Source: Mycobacterium sp. (GTDB lineage: Bacteria > Actinomycetota > Actinomycetes > Mycobacteriales > Mycobacteriaceae). From it: a stretch of 7,320 nt of DNA. Below are positions 1 through 6,168 of this stretch, piece after piece. A model generated the notes under the pieces. That model was given only the letters and a program-made list of their open reading frames with translations, did no database searches and was not told the origin of the DNA. The number at the start of each line of letters is the position of its first letter. Position 1 is the stretch's first letter. A program made the position numbers and the translations under genes. Location of the stretch: positions 1 through 7,320 of the forward strand of contig JAHFVB010000254.1 in the NCBI GenBank assembly GCA_023264755.1. The letters are read 5' to 3'.

Positions 1-1302
1 GCTGGCCGACGTGGCCACGTCGGAGCTCTCCCGCGGGACCACTGGTAGTACCGGTCCACTGACCGGTGGCATCTGCGGGGGTGGCTGGGCCGGATACGAA
101 CCCGGACCCGGCAGGCTGCGCGCCGCTCCCGGCGGGTCGGCGTTGAGGCCGGGGTCGTTCGGGGGCACCGGCCCCAAGGGTCCGCCCGCCGGCGGCGGGG
201 CCAGTGGGCGGCCGAGCGGGTCGTAGGTGTAGCGCTGGAAGAAGGTGTCGCCGGGCACCGGCACCAGGTCGCGGCCCTCTTGGCCGGCGCGTGAACCCAG
301 GAAGATCGACTTGCGCAGGCGCGGGCCGGAGATGTCGACGGTCGCGAAGAGGTTGATGAAGTCACCCCGCACTGCGCGGTCGATCAGGCCTTGGCCATAG
401 GGGAATACGGTTGCGTAGGCCAGTGCCGCATCGAGGTCCGGTCCGACGTCGGCCAGCGCCTGGATGGTCGGCTGGAGGTTCTTCAGGTTGTTCACCAGCT
501 CGGTCTGAGTGGCGTTGACGAGCCGGTTGGCCGTGTCGCTGAATTGCCCGAGCTTGGTCAGCGCCGTGGTCAGGTTGGGCCGTTCCCGATCCAGCACCTC
601 GAGGGCGTGCGGTATCCGCTGCAGCGCCGCATCGATGGAGTCGCGCCGGCTGGCAAAGGTCGAAGCGACGCGGTTCAGGGCCTGGATGGTCGCCACCAGA
701 CTCTGACGCTGCTGGTCCAGCGTGCCGATGAACGAGTCGAGTTGGGTGAACAGCTCGCGGAAGTCGGCTTCGCGGCCCGAGAGGGCTTGGTTGAACGTGT
801 GGACGACGTCACCGAGCTGACCCAGCCCGCCGGCATTGACCACCACGGATAGCGAGGACAGCGTCTGTTCGGTGGTCGGGTAGGTCGATGAGGCATTGAG
901 CGTCAGGGTCGAGCCCGGCGCCAGTCGGCCCTCGGGCTGCTGACCCGGCGGAGGGTTCAGGGCCAGGTGCATCGAGCCGAGCAGGCTGGTTTGCCCGACG
1001 CTGGCCACCGCGTTGGCGGGGATGACGACGTCGGGCTTGACCGAGATGTCGACGTTGGCATGCCAGTCCTGGACCTGCATCCGGCCGACGCTGCCGACCA
1101 CGACGTCGTTCAGCAGCACGGGCGAATTCGATTCCAGCGTCGCAACGTTCGTGAGCTGGACGTGGTAGACGACCGCGTCGGCTCCGCGTCCCACCGCACC
1201 CGGCAGCGGCAGTGAGTTGAGCCCTTGGAACGCACACCCCGTCGCCATCGTCACCACGCATGCACTCGCCGCGAGCAATCGGCCCATTCTGTTGCGCATC
1301 AT
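1..1302 (-). CDS. mceE: MceE-type lipoprotein (LprK-like MCE-domain protein), 3' end outside window
   Basis: The frame is open from ATG 1302 to base 1, giving 434 codons with no stop. The start is a tandem ATGATG. The first ATG overlaps the mceD stop as ATGA, and the second (1299) shares one base with it. The N-terminus is a lipoprotein signal peptide: basic RNRMGR, hydrophobic LLAASACVVTM, then A20-T21-G22-C23 as lipobox. The MCE domain is at about 45-118 (VLLNDVVVGSVGRMQVQDW, then GQTSLLGSMHLAL). A helical segment at about 135-285 contains FRELFTQLDSFIGTLDQQRQ and TIQALNRVAS. A C-terminal domain follows (VFPYGQGLIDRAVRGDFINL), then a tail from about residue 362 with 18 prolines in the last 60 visible residues. 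In the family MceE is the lipid-anchored member of the MceA-F hexamer. Its length already exceeds that of a typical LprK (about 390), because of the tail. No clear Shine-Dalgarno is seen; translation is likely coupled to mceD. Confidence 0.94.
   Translation of the reverse strand, partial: MMRNRMGRLLAASACVVTMATGCAFQGLNSLPLPGAVGRGADAVVYHVQLTNVATLESNSPVLLNDVVVGSVGRMQVQDWHANVDISVKPDVVIPANAVASVGQTSLLGSMHLALNPPPGQQPEGRLAPGSTLTLNASSTYPTTEQTLSSLSVVVNAGGLGQLGDVVHTFNQALSGREADFRELFTQLDSFIGTLDQQRQSLVATIQALNRVASTFASRRDSIDAALQRIPHALEVLDRERPNLTTALTKLGQFSDTANRLVNATQTELVNNLKNLQPTIQALADVGPDLDAALAYATVFPYGQGLIDRAVRGDFINLFATVDISGPRLRKSIFLGSRAGQEGRDLVPVPGDTFFQRYTYDPLGRPLAPPPAGGPLGPVPPNDPGLNADPPGAARSLPGPGSYPAQPPPQMPPVSGPVLPVVPRESSDVATSAS
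6..23. repeat. Perfect 18-bp palindrome near the 3' end of mceE
   Basis: CCGACGTGGCCACGTCGG equals its own reverse complement over all 18 bases, and the symmetry stops at the flanking pair (5 and 24). In RNA it could form a 7-bp stem with a GGCC loop. It lies in codons for residues about 427-433 of MceE, in the proline-rich tail. It could equally be a chance product of GC-rich coding sequence. No U-tract is seen within the window, so it is not called a terminator. Confidence 0.6.
50..67. repeat. Perfect inverted repeat, 7-bp stem with 4-nt loop, in the mceE tail
   Basis: ACCGGTC (50-56), CACT (57-60), GACCGGT (61-67) form a perfect 7-bp stem with a tetraloop in either strand's RNA. The transcript downstream of it (bases 49 to 24) has no run of U, so it does not fit a rho-independent terminator. 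It lies 26 bases from the 18-bp palindrome at 6-23, so the mceE mRNA end could hold two hairpins of equal stem and loop size. Confidence 0.55.
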
Positions 1303-2852
1303 GATGGCGGTGTCCCATCGGCGGGTGGCGGTGAGTCGGGCGCGGCCTGGGTCGCCTCCGCGGGCAGCAGCGGCCCCGAAGTGGGGGGCGGCAGCGCTTC
1401 CGCGGGAAGCATCATCGCCGGCAGGCCAGGCGCCGGCCCGGGAAGGGGTCCGGACGCCGGCGGGGGCACCGGCGGTCCGATGCGGATGTCGTCCGGCGTC
1501 GGCACCGGAGCACCTGGGTAGAGGGCGGGTATCGGGAAGTTCTCTCTCCGATTCGGCGCCGAGAAAGGAACATTGGGCGTCGGACCCATGCCCGGCGGCG
1601 GGGGGACGTCGCCGTCCAGCCCGGTGTAGGCGGAAACCGACGGGGGCAGCTCCGGCACTCGCGGCACCCCACCTTCGCCGCCGGGTGCGAGCTTGGGGTC
1701 GGCGTAGACGATGTTATGCGGGCTGGCCGACTTGGCCAGATACGGGTTGAGCGGCGCCGGAATGTAGTTCAGGTTGAGCAAGCGCAGGGCAGGTCCGAGG
1801 TAGTCGGCGCACAACTTCGCGGTCTCGGGGGCCGTGGTGTTGGCCGTGGCGCCGATCATGCCGCAGACGAATTGCATGGGGCTGGCCAGGTTGGGAATCG
1901 AAAAGCCACCGCGCGGGCTCCCGGTGTCGGGATCGTAGATGTTGTAGGCGTTGGCGAACGCGGTCGGCGCGACGTGCAGTACCTGTTCGAAGTCGTCCTT
2001 GACGTCGACCAGCGTCTGCGTGACGGCGGTGAGTCCCTGGAGCTGCTGGGCGGTCTTGTCCCGGGTGCCCGCGACGAATCGCTTCACCTCGGAGATGGCC
2101 ACCGACAGATTCGTCAGCGCTCCGTCGAGGTCGGACTTGCTTCCGTCGAGCACGCTGGACAGGGTGGCCAGGCGGTCGTTGAATTCCACGATCTGTTCGT
2201 TGCTGCCTCGGAGCGCGGTCACGAACACCTGGAGGTGCTTGATGATGCCGACGAAGTTCCCGCTGCCCTCGGAGAGGATCCGGGCCGCGCCGGAGAGTTG
2301 CTTCAACGTCTCACGCAGCTTGGCGCCGTTGCCATCCAAGGCGTTGGCGGCGCTGTCGATGAACTTGCCGATCGAGCTGGTGGACATGTCGTTGGTGGGG
2401 TTGAGGTCGGTCGAGAGCCGCTCGAGTTGCTTCTTGACGTCGTCCCACTCGACCGGCACCGCAGTCCGCTCCTCTGGGATGACGGCACCGTCGGCCAGCT
2501 TCGGGCCACCTTGGGCCGGACGGTAGGCCGGCGTCAACTGGACGTAGCGCGCGGCCACCAGATTCTGCGCCACGATCACCGCTTTGGCATCGGCCGGGAC
2601 GGGAACTCCGTGGTTGACCGTGATGGTCATCTTGGTCCGGGTGCCCTGCGGCTCGATCGAATCGATCCGGCCCACCGTGACCCCGGAGACCTTGACGTCG
2701 TCGCCCGCATAGATGGCCGTCGCCGTCGGGAAGTACGCGGTGACCGTGGTGGGGGCGAAGAACGCGGCTCTGGCCGCGAGGTAACCGCCGCCGATGAGCG
2801 CGATCGAAAGCACCGCGACGACGGCAAGTTTGAACCACTTCGAAGACCTCAC
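1299..2852 (-). CDS. mceD: MceD-type MCE-domain protein with long proline-rich tail
   Basis: A 517-residue protein starting at GTG 2852, overlapping the mceC stop as GTGA and preceded by GGAGG. Parts: basic N-terminus MRSSKWFK, membrane helix at about 9-31, MCE domain at about 36-110 (IYAGDDVKVSGVTVGRIDSI, then AQNLVAARYVQLTPAY), helical segment at about 130-295 (VEWDDVKKQLERLSTDLNPT is the start of it), and a C-terminal domain at about 296-385 with NAYNIYDPDTGSPRGGF and cysteines 330 and 347. A tail from about 391 to the end follows, with 40 prolines in 127 residues. The YIPAPLNPYLAKSASP block and the domain order fit the D class. The family role is a tunnel subunit of the Mce lipid importer; the tail may interact with the cell envelope, which is inference. 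It ends in TGA at 1301-1299, overlapping the mceE start as ATGA. Confidence 0.95.
   Translation of the reverse strand: MRSSKWFKLAVVAVLSIALIGGGYLAARAAFFAPTTVTAYFPTATAIYAGDDVKVSGVTVGRIDSIEPQGTRTKMTITVNHGVPVPADAKAVIVAQNLVAARYVQLTPAYRPAQGGPKLADGAVIPEERTAVPVEWDDVKKQLERLSTDLNPTNDMSTSSIGKFIDSAANALDGNGAKLRETLKQLSGAARILSEGSGNFVGIIKHLQVFVTALRGSNEQIVEFNDRLATLSSVLDGSKSDLDGALTNLSVAISEVKRFVAGTRDKTAQQLQGLTAVTQTLVDVKDDFEQVLHVAPTAFANAYNIYDPDTGSPRGGFSIPNLASPMQFVCGMIGATANTTAPETAKLCADYLGPALRLLNLNYIPAPLNPYLAKSASPHNIVYADPKLAPGGEGGVPRVPELPPSVSAYTGLDGDVPPPPGMGPTPNVPFSAPNRRENFPIPALYPGAPVPTPDDIRIGPPVPPPASGPLPGPAPGLPAMMLPAEALPPPTSGPLLPAEATQAAPDSPPPADGTPPS
1354..1412 (-). repeat. Short duplicated unit in the mceD proline-rich tail
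   Basis: On the plus strand GCCTCCGCGGGCAGCAG (1354-1370) recurs as GCTTCCGCGGGAAGCAT (1396-1412), 42 bases or 14 codons apart, with three mismatches in 17. Both encode the LPAEA motif of MceD (residues 482-486 and 496-500). A second pair, PPPASGPL (463-470) and PPPTSGPL (488-495), interleaves with it. This looks like slippage or local duplication of the tail. Confidence 0.5.
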
Positions 2853-3940
2853 CGTGAGCCTCCGGGAATCGCGTTGTACGGCAGCGGCAGTTCGGCGCGG
2901 GGCCCGGTCGTGTCGCTAGTCGGCGGCTGGCCGGCGCCGAACGCGCCCCTGCGGAATCCGAACGCATAGTCCAGGAACGGCTGCAACAACTGTGCCGGTT
3001 GGAAGTTCGGCACGTACGCGGTGTAGTAGAACCCGCTGGACACGGCTTCACTGAGCGTGGTCTGGTACTTGGCCGCCCCCGGGATCGCCTTGGCGAGATT
3101 GTCGCGGTTGCGCACCAACACCTCGTTCACCCGGTTGAGCCGGTCCAGTGTCGGCGCCAACTCCTTCTCGTTGTCGGCGACCAATCCGATCAACTGCTTG
3201 GACACGGCCGACGTATTGGCGAGCAGATCGACGACCGCCTGCCGACGCTCGACCAGCACCGCCAGCAGATCGTTGGCATTGAGGATCAGCGAGTTCACCT
3301 GTTGGCTGCGCTCCGAGAGGATTCCGGTCACGTCGGAGGCGGTCTTGAGCAGCTCGGCCAGCGTTTCGTCTCGGCTGTTCAGCGAACGCGACAGCCGGCT
3401 GAGGCCATCGAAGGTCGGGCCCAACTGCGGGGCGATTTGATCGATGGTCGTCGACAGCGTGTCCAGCGACTGGTTGAGCTGAGCGGTATCGGTGCCCGCG
3501 GTGTTCGCAGTCAGGTCGCCGACGGCGTCGCTCAAGGAATAGGGCGAAGACGTCCGGGAGACGGGGATCTCCTTGGTCCGGTTCAACTTTCCGCTACCCG
3601 CCGATTCCAGCGTCAGTACCCGCTCGCCCAGCAATGTTCCGGTCTTGATGTGGGCCGAGGTCTCCGACCCGAGCGGGTACTTGCTGGCGACGGTGAAGCC
3701 GACGAGTGCGTCGCCGTTGTCGAGCGAAACATCGGTCACTGCACCAACTTTGATGCCCGCCAAGGTGACGTCGTTGCCGACGGCAATTCCGCCGGCTTCG
3801 GCAAAGCGCGCCTTGTACTGCAATGACGTCGCGTAGGACGCCACCCGTTCCGGCTGCAGCCCGACGGCGATGACCAGGATGGCCAGCACGACACCGAGGA
3901 AGCCGGCCCTGACGAGATTGTTCGCACGGTATTTCAGCAT
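2849..3940 (-). CDS. mceC: MceC-type MCE-domain protein
   Basis: A 363-residue protein starting MLKYRANN at ATG 3940, which shares one base with the mceB stop (TAATG), and ending in TGA at 2851-2849. Parts: basic N-terminus, membrane helix at about 9-28, MCE domain at about 42-114 (AEAGGIAVGNDVTLAGIKVG, then TGTLLGERVLTLES), and a long helical segment at about 135-300 with heptad-like runs such as TLSTTIDQIAPQLGPTFDGL and SRDETLAELLKTASDVTGIL. A C-terminal part follows (FYYTAYVPNFQPAQLLQPFL) with a short Pro-containing tail. This order and the FYYTAYVPNFQPAQLLQPF block are characteristic of the C class. It lacks the long proline-rich tail carried by some MceC proteins such as Mce1C. With this start the protein has no cysteine, unlike MceA, B and D here. 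The family role is a tunnel subunit of the Mce importer. It overlaps mceD by 4 nt. Confidence 0.95.
   Translation of the reverse strand: MLKYRANNLVRAGFLGVVLAILVIAVGLQPERVASYATSLQYKARFAEAGGIAVGNDVTLAGIKVGAVTDVSLDNGDALVGFTVASKYPLGSETSAHIKTGTLLGERVLTLESAGSGKLNRTKEIPVSRTSSPYSLSDAVGDLTANTAGTDTAQLNQSLDTLSTTIDQIAPQLGPTFDGLSRLSRSLNSRDETLAELLKTASDVTGILSERSQQVNSLILNANDLLAVLVERRQAVVDLLANTSAVSKQLIGLVADNEKELAPTLDRLNRVNEVLVRNRDNLAKAIPGAAKYQTTLSEAVSSGFYYTAYVPNFQPAQLLQPFLDYAFGFRRGAFGAGQPPTSDTTGPRAELPLPYNAIPGGSR
2859..2863 (-). promoter_or_regulatory. Strong ribosome binding site for mceD
   Basis: GGAGG sits inside the mceC 3' end, 6 nt (CTCACG) before the GTG at 2852. It decides the mceD start and, with the mceA site, is one of the two best Shine-Dalgarno matches in the window. 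Both precede GTG starts. Confidence 0.75.
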
Positions 3941-4965
3941 TAGGGCTCCGCACACCTTCCGTTCTCTTGCTTCACGAACGGGAAGAACGAGGCCCGACCT
4001 TGCAGGTCGGTGACCTTGATGGAGAGCTCGCAGATGTAGTACTGAACGAAGGCGCCATAGGCTCCGATGCGGGCGAGCTTGCGGTAGTTGCCCGGGGCCC
4101 GTTGCAGGGCGCCGTCGAGATAGCCCTTGCCGTCGTCGAGGTTCTTGGCCGCCAGATTCAGTTGATCGATGGTGCCCTTGAGTGGAGGGCGGGCGGCGGT
4201 GAGCAGCTCGGCGATCGACGCGGTTCCGTTGTCGAGCGAGGTGATGGCGGTGGCGATCGGGTCTCGATCCCTCGACAACCCGGTGACCAGCTTCTCGAGC
4301 CGATCGATCGCGTCGGAGAACTTGTCACCGTCCTTGGACACGGTGGCCAGCACGGTGTTGAGGTTGTCGATCAACTCCTGGACCGTCTGGTCGTTGTCCG
4401 CCAACGTGTTCGTGAACGACGACGTCTTGGACAGCAGCGAGTCGATGGTGCCGCCTTGGCCCTGGAAGACCTGAACCAGCGAGGCCGAGAGCGCGTTCAC
4501 GTCTTGCGGGTTCAGCCCCTGGATGACGGGTTTGAGGCCGCTCAGCAGCAGATCCAGGTCGAGCGCCGGCTCGGTGCGGTCCACGGGGAGCTGCGCTCCT
4601 GGCGACAGCAACTTGGTTGAACCGGGTCCGTCGACGAGCTCCAGGAAGCGGTCGCCGGTGAGGTTGAGGTAGCGGATCGCAGCCTTGGTTCCGGAGGTCA
4701 GGTGAATGTCGCGGTCGGTGTCGAATTCGACGAGGACCTTGCCGTCCGACTGCAGCGACACTCCCGTCACGGTGCCCACCCGAATGCCCGCCACCCGGAC
4801 CGTGTCCCCCGTCGCCAGGCGCGAGGCATTTGTGAAGACCGCGGAATAGCCGTTGGTGGACCCCGTCCGGTACTGCCCGAACGTGAAGAACAAGAAGACC
4901 GTCAGCACCACCATGATGGCGGCGAAGACGCCGAACTTCAGGAAAGTGCCTCGCGCGCCCATCAT
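3940..4965 (-). CDS. mceB: MceB-type MCE-domain protein
   Basis: A 341-residue protein, close to the usual MceB length. The frame is open much further upstream (to about 5301), but that part lies inside mceA and reads as low-complexity Arg/Pro/Ser. The real N-terminus is Met-Met-Gly-Ala-Arg at 4965, where ATG overlaps the mceA stop as ATGA. A second ATG follows directly at 4962. Parts: membrane helix at about 8-29, MCE domain at about 39-112 (ATGDTVRVAGIRVGTVTGV, then RYLNLTGDRFLELV), a helical coiled-coil-like region at about 140-290 containing NDQTVQELIDNLNTVLATVS, and a C-terminal tail with YYICELSIKVTDLQGRASFF and cysteines at 312 and 338. It ends in TAA, whose first base on the coding strand (3942) is followed by the mceC ATG in TAATG. 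The family role is a tunnel subunit of the Mce lipid importer. No clear Shine-Dalgarno is seen, so translation is probably coupled to mceA. Confidence 0.95.
   Translation of the reverse strand: MMGARGTFLKFGVFAAIMVVLTVFLFFTFGQYRTGSTNGYSAVFTNASRLATGDTVRVAGIRVGTVTGVSLQSDGKVLVEFDTDRDIHLTSGTKAAIRYLNLTGDRFLELVDGPGSTKLLSPGAQLPVDRTEPALDLDLLLSGLKPVIQGLNPQDVNALSASLVQVFQGQGGTIDSLLSKTSSFTNTLADNDQTVQELIDNLNTVLATVSKDGDKFSDAIDRLEKLVTGLSRDRDPIATAITSLDNGTASIAELLTAARPPLKGTIDQLNLAAKNLDDGKGYLDGALQRAPGNYRKLARIGAYGAFVQYYICELSIKVTDLQGRASFFPFVKQENGRCAEP
3946..3949 (-). promoter_or_regulatory. Ribosome binding site for mceC
   Basis: GGAG lies 5 nt before the ATG at 3940, within the last codons of mceB. It supports the MLKY start over the in-frame GTG at 3955, which would add five residues (M-C-G-A-L) and lengthen the overlap with mceB. 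Confidence 0.55.
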
Positions 4966-6155
4966 CCGGGCATTCCGATCTGCGCACTGTTGCGCGGAGG
5001 GCCATCGATGTCGCCGAAGAGCGCCTTCTTGAGTGCGTCCGAGTTGAGTAGGACGCCTTGGTTGCCGTACGCCCAGGGATTGGCACCGACGTCGGTGACC
5101 AGGAACGGTGGGCGGAAGTTGGCCGGCACGACGGGCAGGTGCTGATCCTTGCAGGACGGGCCACTCTTGGCCGCGACCTTCGGCAGATCCTGCGGGTACC
5201 GGTAGCGCTCGACGCCCAACGTGAAGTTGGCGGTGACGTCCACGCCGGGCCGGTCGGGCGGCGGAGTGTGGAGGAAGGGAATCAGGCCCTGAAGTCCGCA
5301 CCGGAGGTTTTCCCAGTACTGCGACGCGACGGCCGTGGTGGGTATCAGCATTCGGAGGTCGTCACTGAGCGCTTGCCGGTTGTCGGCCAAGACCGGGTTG
5401 CCGGTGTCGGCCAGCCCGATGGCGCTGATCAAGAACTCATCGAGGTTCTTCTGCTGATCGACCAGGGTGTCGCCGATCTTGGTGGTGTGGTCGAGGATGT
5501 CGACCAGGTCGGGCGCCGCGTCAGCGTAGGCATTCAGGGCCGCCGGCGCGACTTCGAGGTCGCGGTTGATGTTGTCCAGGCTGGGGTTGAGCTTCTTGAG
5601 CAACCCGTTCAAGTCGGTCACCGTCTGGCCCAACTTCTCGCCGCGCCCGTTCAGCGCCCCGGAGATCGCGGCGAGCGTCTGGTTGAGCTTGACCGGATCG
5701 ATCGCCTTGAGCACCGAGGTGAGCTGCTGGAAGACGGTGTTGATCTCCACCGTCACGTGTTGAGCATCGAGCTGTTGGCCCTTCGCCAACGGCTGCGACG
5801 ACGGATTCGGCGGGGCGACCAGCTCCACGAACTTGGCGCCGAACACCGTCGACGAGGTGATGTCGACGGTGACGTTGTTCGGAATGTCCTTGAGTTGCGA
5901 GGGATCCATCCCCAGGTGCAGCACGGCCTTGCCGTCGGCCCGGTTCTCGATCGATTCGACCTGACCGACCTGGACACCACGCATCTTGACCTTGGCTTCG
6001 GGATTCATCACGAGGCCGGCTCGCTCCGAGACGACCGTCACCGGCACGGTGGTGCCGAAGCCACCCTGGAACATGCCGATCGCGAAGAACACGATCGATC
6101 CGAGTACGGCGACGGTCGCCAGCCCGGCCAAGGGGCGAACAGCTGCATTAGCCAC
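4962..6155 (-). CDS. mceA: MceA-type MCE-domain protein, first tunnel subunit
   Basis: A 397-residue protein starting at GTG 6155 and ending in TGA at 4964-4962. Order of parts: a short basic N-terminus, one membrane helix at about 9-28, the MCE domain at about 36-113 (VSERAGLVMNPEAKVKMRGV, VGQVESIE, then TSSTVFGAKFVELV), a long helical segment at about 135-275 with NTVFQQLTSVLK, DPVKLNQTL and DAAPDLVDIL, and a C-terminal globular part with C286 and C335. The AGLVM...VKMRGVQVG...FGAKFVEL pattern is typical of the A class. In the family, MceA is one of six non-identical subunits whose MCE domains form a ring and whose helices form a hydrophobic periplasmic tunnel for lipids. It lies 12 nt after yrbEB and overlaps mceB by 4 nt. 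The numbered paralogue and its lipid are unknown. Confidence 0.95.
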   Translation of the reverse strand: MANAAVRPLAGLATVAVLGSIVFFAIGMFQGGFGTTVPVTVVSERAGLVMNPEAKVKMRGVQVGQVESIENRADGKAVLHLGMDPSQLKDIPNNVTVDITSSTVFGAKFVELVAPPNPSSQPLAKGQQLDAQHVTVEINTVFQQLTSVLKAIDPVKLNQTLAAISGALNGRGEKLGQTVTDLNGLLKKLNPSLDNINRDLEVAPAALNAYADAAPDLVDILDHTTKIGDTLVDQQKNLDEFLISAIGLADTGNPVLADNRQALSDDLRMLIPTTAVASQYWENLRCGLQGLIPFLHTPPPDRPGVDVTANFTLGVERYRYPQDLPKVAAKSGPSCKDQHLPVVPANFRPPFLVTDVGANPWAYGNQGVLLNSDALKKALFGDIDGPPRNSAQIGMPG

Positions 6156-6162
6156 TGAGGTG

Positions 6163-6168
6163 CTCCCC
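6163..6168 (-). promoter_or_regulatory. Strong ribosome binding site for mceA
   Basis: On the minus strand GGGGAG is followed by a 7-nt spacer (CACCTCA) and then GTG at 6155-6153. Its first G is the last base of the yrbEB stop codon. It fixes the GTG start of mceA, which otherwise has no ATG near the correct N-terminus. Confidence 0.75.

Noticed and set aside
1..67. Rho-independent terminator.
   Set aside because: The stems are perfect but no U-run follows on the transcript side within the window, and the site is still inside the open mceE frame.
809..1318. A 169-codon minus-strand frame overlapping mceE, seemingly broken by a frameshift.
   Set aside because: It is simply another frame. The true mceE frame runs unbroken from 1302 to base 1 with a continuous MCE domain, so there is no frameshift.
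1716..2969. A 417-codon open frame on the plus strand opposite mceD.
   Set aside because: It mirrors the mceD codon structure (shadow frame in GC-rich DNA), reads as Arg/Gly/Val/His-rich low-complexity protein with no recognisable domain, and has no separate context.
2999..3826. A 275-codon open frame on the plus strand opposite mceC.
   Set aside because: Same kind of shadow; no domain or credible ribosome site.
3941..3955. GTG at 3955 as the mceC start.
   Set aside because: The ATG at 3940 has GGAG at a 5-nt spacer and the TAATG stop-start overlap, and gives the expected basic N-terminus before the membrane helix.
4966..5301. A 112-residue upstream extension of mceB.
   Set aside because: It lies wholly within mceA, has low-complexity Arg/Pro/Ser composition, and would bury the membrane anchor that begins right after the ATG at 4965.
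5058..6158. A 366-codon open frame on the plus strand opposite mceA.
   Set aside because: It is the antisense shadow of mceA. The composition is Arg/Val/Gly/Asp-rich without motifs, and it begins and ends arbitrarily relative to mceA.
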